Of a stretch of 44,569 nt of DNA, positions 33,823 to 42,254 are shown piece after piece. Each line of letters starts with the position of its first letter. Positions within the stretch are counted from its first letter, which is position 1. The notes under the pieces are model-generated. The model was not told where the DNA came from and searched no databases. It was given only the letters and a program-made list of their open reading frames with translations. Origin of the DNA: Mesorhizobium ventifaucium (GTDB lineage: Bacteria; Pseudomonadota; Alphaproteobacteria; Rhizobiales; Rhizobiaceae); the NCBI RefSeq assembly GCF_935822925.1, contig NZ_CAKXZS010000051.1:1-44569 (forward strand), given 5' to 3'. Position numbers and translations under genes: made by a program.

Positions 33823-34440
33823 ATGGACATTATAAGGTTTGATCAACAGAACATCCTCGTCGGAATTCGTTCGATAGAACGCGTCGACGAGGCCGCCTTG
33901 TTCGCTTCCGAAATTGCTGCGCTGGGACGCGCTGTTGCCAAAAATCGTCGCCAAAGCGGCGCGGCAAGAATTGTCGCCCGGACACTCCTCGCTAAACTAG
34001 GATTTCCACCGATGCCCATCTTAAAGACGCAATCTGGTGCTCCGACTTGGCCAGTCGGCATTGTTGGCTCTTTGGCACACCACAATACAGTAGCAGCCGC
34101 CGCTATTGCAGAGAAGAAACTCATCGCAGCGCTGGGTGTCGACATCGAACCTGACGAACCGCTTCCCAACGACCTAATTGACTTGGTTGCAACTTCTAGA
34201 GAGCAAACCGTGTACGACTTACCTCTGCTCCAGCGGCGAGACCTGTTCGTCCTTAAGGAGGCCGTCTATAAGGCGTGTTTCCCCCTATGTAACCAAACCA
34301 TTGATTTTCAGGACGTTGAAATTGACCTCAGATCTAACATAGCATACGTGCCAAAGGCAAAATGCGCTTTTTCCATTGAGCTCTACAAGTCTAAAAGCGT
34401 AATTGGCCTAGCCTATATATTAGGGGCTGGCCAAGAATAG
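33823..34440 (+). CDS. 4'-phosphopantetheinyl transferase, Sfp/EntD type
   Basis: This enzyme transfers the phosphopantetheine arm of CoA to the conserved Ser of carrier domains. Diagnostic motifs are SLAHHNTVAAAAIA near residue 84 (the SxTH-like region), ALGVDIEPDEP near 104 with Mg-binding Asp and Glu, and FVLKEAVYKACFP near 141 with the KExxYK motif. The length of 205 residues fits the EntD subgroup. A GGAGAC lies eight bases before the ATG. It is 6.6 kb from the NRPS-PKS end and is the natural partner that would activate Ser 815 and Ser 2379 of that protein, making it part of the biosynthetic locus. Confidence 0.92.
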   Translation: MDIIRFDQQNILVGIRSIERVDEAALFASEIAALGRAVAKNRRQSGAARIVARTLLAKLGFPPMPILKTQSGAPTWPVGIVGSLAHHNTVAAAAIAEKKLIAALGVDIEPDEPLPNDLIDLVATSREQTVYDLPLLQRRDLFVLKEAVYKACFPLCNQTIDFQDVEIDLRSNIAYVPKAKCAFSIELYKSKSVIGLAYILGAGQE

Positions 34441-34658
34441 GGTGCCGTCAACCTAGCTAATCCTGTACTGCAAGACGGAAAAGCTACATGTTCCCACCAG
34501 ATAGCCGGGAATACCACTTTCAGGTTGCTGGCTCCTAATTCGCCGTAGCTGGGAAAACTGAGGAGATTCGCCGAAGTGGCCTCCACGTGGCCTGCTTGAA
34601 AGTGGAGATGGCTGGGACATTGAATTTTGCGTCTCAGATAGGAAAGCGTCTGGAGGCT

Positions 34659-34859
34659 ATGCCAAAAATTATTGACGTTGAACTGGCCCGCCTTCGTATC
34701 GTTAAAGCAGCGGGCAAGGCGATCGCGGGGAAGAGCATTTCCGCAGTTACGATGATTGATATCGCCAACGCGGCCGGCGTTTCAGCCGAATCCGAGCCGG
34801 CCGGATTCCGGGCAGCGCTCTGCGCACTCGATGAAGTCAGTTGTGATTCCATCCTCTAG
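34659..34859 (+). pseudogene. Truncated TetR-family regulator
   Basis: From an ATG with a good GGAGG site the protein reads MPKIIDVELARLRIVKAAGK, then VTMIDIANAAGVSAES, the helix-turn-helix of a TetR/BetI-type repressor. It stops after 66 residues, where full-length relatives have about 190; no ligand-binding domain follows in any frame I could read. It stands upstream of the carnitine operon and was probably its repressor. If the truncation is real, the operon may be constitutive or under another regulator. Confidence 0.6.
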
Positions 34860-35142
34860 TCGTTGATTGGACATTCGTCCAATTGATTCCGGAATAAAGT
34901 CATTTGGCAGTTTACATTTTTGCGAACTCCCGCCGCAATTGATTGTGCTATCGAAGCATCCATTGCGGCCCCACCTGGGGGAGGCTTAGCGATTGCCGCA
35001 ATATATAAAGTTCATTTTATGTCAGGGGTGACTGCCTGCGGTGGATCAACCGTCGCTAGGGAGGCTTGGCGAGATAAGTCGTTATTTTCGCAACGATTGC
35101 TCACTAAAGAGTAGGTTCGCGAATATGAAGGGATAGGGCTAC

Positions 35143-35919
35143 ATGGATCTTCGATTAGAGAATAAGCGTGTTCTGATTACAGCGGGTGCTGCCGGTATTG
35201 GAAGGGCGGTAGCAGAACGCTTTGCTGCTGAGGGAGCAAAAGTGCTCGTCTGCGATGTCGACCCCGAGGCGATTCAGAGTGTTCAGCCAAGCACAGGCAT
35301 GTTTGCGGTCGCCGCTGACGTTTCGAAGTCCGAAGCTGTGGCTAAGCTTTTTGAGGAGGTTGGTAGCCGCCTGGGCGGTTTGGATATCCTCGTCAACAAC
35401 GCCGGCACCTCAGGTCCATCAAAGCCGGTGGAAGCTGTGAGTGACGACGAATGGAGAGCCACGCTCGCTGTAAATCTGGACGGCGCCTTTTATTGTGCGC
35501 GATCTGCGGTGCCGCTCATTAAGGCGGCGGGAGGCGGATCCGTCGTCAACATGTCTTCAACGGCCGGGTTCCTGCCTTTTTCACTTCGGTCTCCTTACTG
35601 TACCGCTAAATATGGCGTCATCGGCCTTACAGATGTCATGGCAATGGAGTTGGGCCAGCACAACATCAACGTGAATGCGATTTGCCCTGGTGCCGTTGAT
35701 ACGCCCAGATTGGAGCGGGTGCAGCAAATGGCCTCGCGATCACGTGGTGTGCCAATTGAGCAAATCAGGCAGGCAGAGCTCAAAATGTACTCGATGAGAA
35801 GGCTGGTGAGTGTCCAAGAAATCGCCAGTATGATTCTTTACCTCTGCAGCCCTCATGGCCGAATTATTTCCGGACAGTCTATCGCGATCGACGGCCAGAC
35901 AATATCAACTGAATACTAG
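35143..35919 (+). CDS. Short-chain dehydrogenase/reductase (SDR)
   Basis: A classical SDR of 258 residues, an NAD(P)-dependent alcohol dehydrogenase. TAGAAGIGRAVAERF near residue 13 is the cofactor glycine motif, ILVNNAGTSG near 85 the structural NNAG, VVNMSSTAGF near 135 carries the catalytic Ser and SPYCTAK near 150 the Tyr-x-x-x-Lys pair. The C-terminal IISGQSIAIDGQ is typical. GAAGGGATAGGG precedes the ATG. It is first in the carnitine operon and probably oxidises a 3-hydroxy acid such as hydroxybutyrate or a carnitine stereoisomer; I cannot tell which. A decayed paralogue of its last 110 residues lies at 12597-12917. Confidence 0.9.
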   Translation: MDLRLENKRVLITAGAAGIGRAVAERFAAEGAKVLVCDVDPEAIQSVQPSTGMFAVAADVSKSEAVAKLFEEVGSRLGGLDILVNNAGTSGPSKPVEAVSDDEWRATLAVNLDGAFYCARSAVPLIKAAGGGSVVNMSSTAGFLPFSLRSPYCTAKYGVIGLTDVMAMELGQHNINVNAICPGAVDTPRLERVQQMASRSRGVPIEQIRQAELKMYSMRRLVSVQEIASMILYLCSPHGRIISGQSIAIDGQTISTEY

Positions 35920-35997
35920 AAGCACAGCGCAGCAGCTTGGGCGTTACGACCGCATGCTGACCATCGTCGATGTCATGATCAAAGCAAAGGAAGCGTC

Positions 35998-36897
35998 ATG
36001 GGCCTTTCTATGAATCGCGAAGTGTTCATCACTTGTGCCGTAACCGGCGTGGGGGATACTGCATCGACATCTCCCCACGTACCCCGTTCACCAAAAGAAA
36101 TCGCAGCAGCTGCCGTTGAAGCTGCAAAGGCGGGAGCTGCAGTCGCTCACATCCATGTTCGCGATCCGGAGACCGGGGCGCCTTCTCGCAGAAATGAATT
36201 ATACAAAGAAGTGACGGACCGGATACGACAATCGGATACGGACGTCGTACTGAATATCACCGCAGGGATGGGAGGGGATCTCGTATTTGGCAGTGTCGAA
36301 CAGCCATTTCCACTTGCTCCCACCACTGACCTTGTCGGTGCCTCTGAAAGGTTCAGCCCTATTGTCGAGTGCAGGCCCGAGATTTGCACGCTTGATTGCG
36401 GCACAATGAATTTCAATCTCGGCGATTATATAATGACCAACACGCCTGCGACACTTCGCGCGCTGTCCAAAATGATGACCGATTTTGGCGTTCGTCCAGA
36501 GATCGAGGTCTTCGACACCGGGCATCTCTGGTTCGCTAAGCAGCTCGTTAAGGAGGGGCTTATCGAGGACCCTGTCCTGGTTCAGCTCTGCATGGGAATC
36601 CCGTGGGGTGCCCCTAATGACCTCAACACTTTTATGGCGATGGTGAACAGCATCCCTCCGGATTGGACGTTTTCCGCCTTTGCTATTGGGCGCGACGCGA
36701 TGGCATATCCGGCGGCGGCCGTGCTCGCAGGTGGCAACGTGCGCGTTGGCCTTGAAGACAATCTGTACGTTGCCAAGGGTCAGTTTGCAACGAACGGCCG
36801 GTTAGTCGAGAAGGCCGTCAATCTCGTCGAAAGCATGGGCGGCAGGGTCATCGGTCCTGAGGAAGTTCGTCGGAAACTTAAACTGACCAAGCGATAA
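35998..36897 (+). CDS. BKACE-family beta-keto acid cleavage enzyme (probable dehydrocarnitine cleavage)
   Basis: A zinc-dependent TIM-barrel enzyme of the DUF849/BKACE family, which cleaves a beta-keto acid with acetyl-CoA to yield acetoacetyl-CoA and the other fragment. The zinc-binding AHIHVRDPETG lies near residue 49 and FDTGHLWF, QLCMGIPWGAPND near 200 and VGLEDNLYVAKGQFATNG near 248 are typical. The next gene encodes carnitine dehydrogenase, so the likely substrate is 3-dehydrocarnitine, giving glycine betaine and acetoacetyl-CoA (CdhC role). GGAAG precedes the ATG at 35998; the ATG at 36010 is an alternative and is the one matched in the decayed copy at 13008. The length of 299 residues is normal. 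Confidence 0.88.
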   Translation: MGLSMNREVFITCAVTGVGDTASTSPHVPRSPKEIAAAAVEAAKAGAAVAHIHVRDPETGAPSRRNELYKEVTDRIRQSDTDVVLNITAGMGGDLVFGSVEQPFPLAPTTDLVGASERFSPIVECRPEICTLDCGTMNFNLGDYIMTNTPATLRALSKMMTDFGVRPEIEVFDTGHLWFAKQLVKEGLIEDPVLVQLCMGIPWGAPNDLNTFMAMVNSIPPDWTFSAFAIGRDAMAYPAAAVLAGGNVRVGLEDNLYVAKGQFATNGRLVEKAVNLVESMGGRVIGPEEVRRKLKLTKR

Positions 36898-36996
36898 AGT
36901 GGCATGCTTCCTGCAGGACAGCAGGTGATCGCGCCCAGCTTCCTCGGACTACTCGCCCTGATGCAATGAAGAGGCAATTCGGAAGGTAAATCATAA

Positions 36997-38484
36997 ATGG
37001 CTAGAATCAGTAAGGCGGCTTGTATCGGGGGTGGCGTTATAGGCGGAGCTTGGGCCGCTCGATTCGTACTTGCCGGCATCGATACGAAAATTTTCGATCC
37101 CCATCCTGAAGCTCAGCGGCTCATTTCCGAAGTCATGGCGAATGCCGAGCGCGCGTATAAGATGCTCACGCGCGCGCCCCTTCCCGTCAAAGGCACTTTA
37201 AACTTCAGCGAGTCGCTCGAGGAGGCCGTGCGAGGCGCAGAGTGGATTCAGGAGAGTGTGCCTGAGAGGCTTGATCTCAAGCGCAGCGTGCTCGCCCAGA
37301 TCGACATTGCGGCCGATCCTAAGGCACTAATTGGGTCTTCGACTTCGGGCTTAATTCCGACTGACCTCCAGCGCGACATGAAGCATCCAGAGCGCATGTT
37401 CGTCGCTCATCCCTACAACCCTGTGTATTTACTCCCGCTGGTCGAACTCGTTGGTGGCGAGAAAACAGCCAGAGCAGTGCTCGAAGACGCCAAGGCCAAG
37501 CTCGCGACGGTCGGCATGACGGGGTTGATCATAAACAAGGAGATTGATGCCTTCGTAGGCGACCGCCTTCTGGAAGCCTTCTGGCGTGAAGCGCTCTGGC
37601 TGATCAAAGACGACATCTGCGATACCGAAACTCTTGATAATGTGATCCGTTACTCGTTCGGTCTTCGCTGGGCACAGATGGGCCTCTTCGAGACGTATCG
37701 CATCGCTGGTGGCGAAGCCGGCATGCGTGATTTTCTTTCCAAGTATGGACCCAGCCTTTCTTGGCCATGGACTAAGTTGACCGATGTGGTCGACTTTGAC
37801 GATGCCCTTGTTGAAAAGATCGCCGTCCAGTCTGACGCCCAGTCGGGGCAGCGTGGCATTCGAGAGCTCGAGCGCATCCGCGACCAGAACCTCGTCGGAA
37901 TCATGCAGGCGCTAAAGGCTGGTGATGAGGGGCGGGGCTGGGGGGCTGGCAGGCTGCTGTCTGACTACGAGGCCCATCTCTGGAAGACCGCGCCAAAACC
38001 TCAGGCCAATCCAGCTAAGGAGCCACTGAAGCTTCTCGAACTGAGAGTTCCTTCTGCTTGGATCGACTATAATGGCCATATGACCGAATACCGATACACC
38101 CAGTGCTTCGCCGATGCTTCCGACGCGCTCCTTCAAATGGTTGGCGTCGACGCCGACTATGTGAAGGCCGGCCACAGCTACTACACTGTGGAGAGCCATG
38201 TTCGGCTCCTTGCTGAGGCAAAGCTTGGGGACGCACTTTATGTCAAGGCACAACTCCTGCCCTCAGACGGGAAAAAGATCCATTCCTTCATGGGATTGTA
38301 TCGAGCTTCCGACGACACCCTGTTGTCAACCTGCGAGCATCTAATGCTCCACGTTTCGTCGAAGGAGAGTCGCTCCGTCCCCCCACTGCCAGCAGTCATG
38401 ATGAAGCTTAAGCCCCTCATCGAGGCTCATGCGGTTCTCCCAGCACCCGACGCGGTGGGACGGTCGGTCGGGCAAAGGAAGTGA
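36997..38484 (+). CDS. L-carnitine 3-dehydrogenase fused to betainyl-CoA-type thioesterase
   Basis: A two-domain enzyme of 495 residues. The N-terminal 3-hydroxyacyl-CoA-dehydrogenase-like part (about 1-320) has the NAD motif CIGGGVIGGAWAARF near residue 9, SSTSGLIPTDLQ near 113 and the catalytic-His region MFVAHPYNPVYLLPLVEL near 134. The C-terminal hot-dog domain (about 345-480) has AWIDYNGHMTEYRY near 352 and YTVESHVRLLAEAKLGD near 395. L-carnitine dehydrogenases of rhizobia are known with this fusion (CdhA plus CdhB). It oxidises L-carnitine to dehydrocarnitine, which BKACE cleaves. The thioesterase part probably acts on betainyl-CoA. The last 50 codons recur in a decayed copy at 13060-13216. 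Confidence 0.9.
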   Translation: MARISKAACIGGGVIGGAWAARFVLAGIDTKIFDPHPEAQRLISEVMANAERAYKMLTRAPLPVKGTLNFSESLEEAVRGAEWIQESVPERLDLKRSVLAQIDIAADPKALIGSSTSGLIPTDLQRDMKHPERMFVAHPYNPVYLLPLVELVGGEKTARAVLEDAKAKLATVGMTGLIINKEIDAFVGDRLLEAFWREALWLIKDDICDTETLDNVIRYSFGLRWAQMGLFETYRIAGGEAGMRDFLSKYGPSLSWPWTKLTDVVDFDDALVEKIAVQSDAQSGQRGIRELERIRDQNLVGIMQALKAGDEGRGWGAGRLLSDYEAHLWKTAPKPQANPAKEPLKLLELRVPSAWIDYNGHMTEYRYTQCFADASDALLQMVGVDADYVKAGHSYYTVESHVRLLAEAKLGDALYVKAQLLPSDGKKIHSFMGLYRASDDTLLSTCEHLMLHVSSKESRSVPPLPAVMMKLKPLIEAHAVLPAPDAVGRSVGQRK

Positions 38485-38959
38485 TTACACCCATAGTGCG
38501 GCGAAACGTATGGCTCGTCTTCGCCGCTTCGGCGGCAGAGACAAGGTCCATGGGTCCGAACGACGCTTGCGATCAACTATTACGAAACGAACGGTGACCC
38601 AGTGAAAAGAGGGAAAGTCGCCATCTCCCCTGGCGGAATGCGGTCGGATGCGCGATGAGTGACGCCAACTCTGCGCCGTTGAGGAATCGCGGGGGCCGAG
38701 GGGTTAGATCTTTAGGCTACGAAGTTCGTCGCCTCACGATCTTTTGAGACTACGATCTACGGTTGGCTGCGTTTGGTCATCGACTGCAAAAGAGCGTCGA
38801 TGGCCGAGTTAGTCGTGTTTCGAAGCGGTGAAATAGATGATGAATTTGAGCGCCTTGCGAGAGGACTCTTGGTGACCGGTCTAGAGCGTTTCACGTTTTC
38901 AAATCTGGAAACGCTCTAGGGGATCGTGACGACGTGTTTGTAGCAAAGGTAAGCAGGGC
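38485..38959. other. Operon tail with a stub of an alpha/beta hydrolase
   Basis: Just past the dehydrogenase-thioesterase a frame around 38571-38640 reads INYYETNGDPVKRGKVA and SPGGMRSDAR. This resembles the beginning of an alpha/beta-hydrolase gene, broken almost at once. The first 100 bases after 38484 also match those after 13216. The rest, to 38959, shows only the palindrome at 38881-38919. Confidence 0.35.
38881..38919. repeat. CTAGAGCGTTTC intergenic palindrome
   Basis: CTAGAGCGTTTC and GAAACGCTCTAG are perfect 12-base arms around a 15-base loop, 41 bases before the TrlF-type gene. Palindromes with this arm are frequent between genes in Hyphomicrobiales; the role is unknown, possibly transcript end or mobile repeat. 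Confidence 0.6.
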
Positions 38960-41950
38960 ATGAAAGGGTGCGCCTTGACCAATCGCGGTTCGGAATGGCA
39001 CCGATGGGAGCCGCATATTCATGCACCTGGCACTATCCTCAACAATCAGTTCGGTGCCTCTGACGCTTGGGGAACCTACATCACGGCCCTCGAAGCCCTG
39101 ACCCCCAAGATCGAAGCTATCGCTGTCACCGAGTACTACGGCACCGATACCTACGAGGAATTCCTCAAACACAAAGCTGCTGGCCGATTTCCCGGTGTGA
39201 AGCTGATCTTCCCGAACATCGAGTTGCGCCTGGACGCCGCGGCAAAGTCCGGCTTCGTGAACATCCATCTCTTGGTCAGCCCAGAAGATCCTCACCACGT
39301 CGATGAGGTCAAGCGCATCCTCAAGCGCCTGCAATTCGGCGCTCATAACGACCGCTACGACTGCACACGCGAAGAGCTGATCAAGCTCGGAAAGCGCGCC
39401 GACCCAACGATCATTGATGACGGCGCGGCGCTTCGGCACGGGGCGACGCAGGTCAAGGTCAATTTCGGCCAGCTGCGCAACGTCATCCACGAAAGCGAAT
39501 GGGCGAAGAAGAACATTCTGATCGCCGTCGCCGGCGCCGCCGGCGACGGCACGTCGGGTCTTCGGCAGGCTGCCGACGCCACCGTGCGGCAGGAAATCGA
39601 GAAGTTCGCCCATATTATCTTCTCGAGCAGCCCGGCGCAGCGGGAGTTCTGGCTCGGCCAGCGGGGCGTGCCCGTTGAACAATTGCGTGAGCGATACGAC
39701 GGCTGCAAGCCCTGTCTCCACGGGAGCGACTCCCACGACCAGATATCTGTGGGGCAGCCCGTCGATAATCGCTTCTCATGGATCAAGGGCGGCCTAGAGT
39801 TCGATGCTCTCCGCCAAGCCTGCATCGACCCGGAAGGTCGCGCCTACGTCGGCGAGCAACCGCCTCGGTCGGCAATGCCGTCGCAGGTCATCTCGGACGT
39901 AATAATCGATGACGCGGACTGGGCAACCACGCCTTCGATCCCGCTCAACCCCGGCCTTGTAGCCATCATCGGGGCGCGGGGTTCGGGCAAGACGGCCTTG
40001 GCAGACGTCATTGCGGCAGGTTGCGATGCAATCTCTTCCTCCGGTTGGGATGCAGACGAGAATATCAGCCCTTCCTTCCTGGCGCGGGCCCGCAGGCTGA
40101 TCGGCAACGCGACGACGACGCTCACCTGGGGCGGCGGCTCGACAGTCACGCGCTCCCTCGACGGCAGCGACGCCAACGGCCACATGTCCTTTCCTCGCGC
40201 CCGCTATCTCTCCCAGCAGTTCGTCGAAGAGCTCTGCTCGGCTAAGGGTGTTTCCGATGGTCTCGTGGACGAGATCGAGCGCGTGATTTTCGAGTCGCAT
40301 TCGCAAGAAGATCGTGATTGGGCAACCGACTTCGCCGAGCTGCGCGACCAGCAGACTGCACGGTTCCAGCAAGCACGCGAGCGCGAAGCCGGCGCGATCT
40401 CGGACGTCTCCGACCGCATCGCCAGCGAGTTCGAGAAGGAAAGCCTCGTTGCCACGCTGACCACGCAGGCCGCGCAGAAGAGGAAAATGATCGCGGACTA
40501 CACAACCGACCGCGCCAAACTCGTTGTTAAAGGAACTGAAGCGCAGGTGGCACGCCACACCCAGCTCAGCGGCGTGGCTCAGAATCTTCGAAACAAGATC
40601 CAAGCTTTTGGAAATCAGCGCCGCACCTTCGTCGCCCTGCAGGACGAGGCTCGGAGCATGCGTGCCACTGGCGCGCCGGAAATGCTCCGTCAAGCCCAGG
40701 CGCGGCACGCCAATAGCGGCCTGGACGCCAAGCAGTGGGACGACTTCCTGCTGATCTACAAAGGCGACGTCGACAAAAGCTTGACGGCTTACATCGCGTG
40801 GGCGGATGGCGAGGTTCGGAAGCTCAACGGCGTTCCGCCGCCGCTTGGCGATCCAAACGTCGCGCTGGTTGCGGACAATGCTGATCTATCGGCACTTCCG
40901 CTCGCCCCGATCGTCGCTGAGATGACGCGCCTAGGGACTCTTTTCAGCGCTGACAAGCTGGTGCGGGACCAATACACGGCGCTGACCGGCCGTATCGCGC
41001 AAGAGAATTCTGCGCTTCAGACCCTCGAAACCCGGCTTACCGATGCGCAAGGGGCGGCAGGGCGCCGGAAGGAGCTTCAAACTGAGCGCGATGACACATA
41101 TGGGCGAGTCTTCGAGGCGATCATCAGCGAACAGAACGCGCTGGCCGGCCTCTACGCGCCGCTAATGGCGCGGCTTGCAGCGTCATCAGGCACGCTCAAA
41201 AAGCTTAGCTTCTCGGTCCGCAGGATCGCTGATGTAGAAGCATGGGGCTCGGTTGCGGAGGAAGAGCTCCTCGACAGACGCAAGGCCGGCCCCTTCTACG
41301 GCCGTCGCTCATTGATCACTGCTGCAACGGAGGCGCTCAAGCCCGCGTGGGAGACTGGCTCGGCGGCGGAGGTTCAGGCTGCGATGACAGCCTTCATTGG
41401 AAAATACACCAATGACCTTCTGTCCCACGCGCCTTATGCGCCCACGCAACAAGCCGAGTTCCGCGCCTGGTCGAAGCAATTCGCGCATTGGCTTTTCGGG
41501 ACCGACCACATCATCGTTCGGTACGAGATCTCCTATGACGGCGTCGACATCCGGAAGCTCTCGCCCGGTACGCGGGGCATCGTCCTCTTGCTGCTCTACC
41601 TCGCTCTCGACGATTCGGACGATCGTCCGTTGATCATCGACCAGCCGGAGGAAAATCTTGACCCGAAGTCGGTGTTCGATGAGCTGGTCGCGCTGTTTAT
41701 CACGGCCAAGTCCAAACGTCAGGTCATTATTGTTACGCACAACGCCAATCTCGTCATCAACACCGACGCCGATCAGATCATCGTAGCCGAAGCGGGCCCG
41801 CATCCGTCAGGCGGTTTACCGCCGATCAGCTATGTGGCCGGTGGGCTCGAAAACGCCCCAATCCGCAAAGCCGTGTGTGACATCCTCGAGGGTGGCGAGG
41901 CCGCCTTCCGCGAGCGCGCACGGAGGCTTCGTGTTCGTCTTGATCGCTGA
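38960..41950 (+). CDS. TrlF-type protein: PHP phosphoesterase plus SMC-like ATPase
   Basis: A 996-residue fusion. The N-terminal PHP domain (about 1-310) has SEWHRWEPHIHAPGT near residue 11, and HGSDSHDQ near 254 with metal-binding His and Asp. The ATPase head has Walker A GARGSGKTALAD near 338, a signature-like LSPGTRG near 869 and Walker B PLIIDQPEENLDP near 892, with the switch IIVTHNANLVINTDADQI near 925. The middle (about 460-760) is rich in charged heptads and probably a coiled coil, as in SMC, Rad50 and RloC. Such PHP-ATPase proteins are found among predicted anti-phage and nucleic-acid-sensing systems. A TTG at 38975 with AAAGGG before it is an alternative start fitting the usual N-terminus. 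It seems intact. Cutting of nucleic acid is inference. Confidence 0.88.
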   Translation: MKGCALTNRGSEWHRWEPHIHAPGTILNNQFGASDAWGTYITALEALTPKIEAIAVTEYYGTDTYEEFLKHKAAGRFPGVKLIFPNIELRLDAAAKSGFVNIHLLVSPEDPHHVDEVKRILKRLQFGAHNDRYDCTREELIKLGKRADPTIIDDGAALRHGATQVKVNFGQLRNVIHESEWAKKNILIAVAGAAGDGTSGLRQAADATVRQEIEKFAHIIFSSSPAQREFWLGQRGVPVEQLRERYDGCKPCLHGSDSHDQISVGQPVDNRFSWIKGGLEFDALRQACIDPEGRAYVGEQPPRSAMPSQVISDVIIDDADWATTPSIPLNPGLVAIIGARGSGKTALADVIAAGCDAISSSGWDADENISPSFLARARRLIGNATTTLTWGGGSTVTRSLDGSDANGHMSFPRARYLSQQFVEELCSAKGVSDGLVDEIERVIFESHSQEDRDWATDFAELRDQQTARFQQAREREAGAISDVSDRIASEFEKESLVATLTTQAAQKRKMIADYTTDRAKLVVKGTEAQVARHTQLSGVAQNLRNKIQAFGNQRRTFVALQDEARSMRATGAPEMLRQAQARHANSGLDAKQWDDFLLIYKGDVDKSLTAYIAWADGEVRKLNGVPPPLGDPNVALVADNADLSALPLAPIVAEMTRLGTLFSADKLVRDQYTALTGRIAQENSALQTLETRLTDAQGAAGRRKELQTERDDTYGRVFEAIISEQNALAGLYAPLMARLAASSGTLKKLSFSVRRIADVEAWGSVAEEELLDRRKAGPFYGRRSLITAATEALKPAWETGSAAEVQAAMTAFIGKYTNDLLSHAPYAPTQQAEFRAWSKQFAHWLFGTDHIIVRYEISYDGVDIRKLSPGTRGIVLLLLYLALDDSDDRPLIIDQPEENLDPKSVFDELVALFITAKSKRQVIIVTHNANLVINTDADQIIVAEAGPHPSGGLPPISYVAGGLENAPIRKAVCDILEGGEAAFRERARRLRVRLDR

Positions 41951-42254
41951 GAAGGTTAAGAAATTAGCTTTTTGTATTAAGGAGCGCATCAAGAGAACTA
42001 GTTTCAAGCCGGGAGACGTTCTATTCACGGCTCGCCCGGGAAGGTCAGCAAGTTGGTCCGCCTCACGAGACATCGCGTAGTGTCTCACGTTAGGGTCTTC
42101 ATCGGCTCTACGGCGGATGGTGTTCCGGTGGCCAGGACGCCGAGACCACCCCAGATGTGCCATCCTTGCGCATCTGCGGGGACTGCATCGAAAACCGACG
42201 AGGCAATGTGCTAGCACCGTCTTTGCCCGGACTAAATGGAACCTACGATCATGC
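41951..42254. other. Interval between TrlF-type gene and decayed nuclease-NTPase
   Basis: No gene is recognised. Short frames such as that at 41832-42080 straddle the preceding gene and look like noise. The base composition falls briefly just after 41950. Confidence 0.45.

Noticed and set aside
36199..36525. Minus-strand frames within the BKACE and dehydrogenase genes
   Set aside because: Shadows of strongly supported plus-strand genes with no independent motifs.
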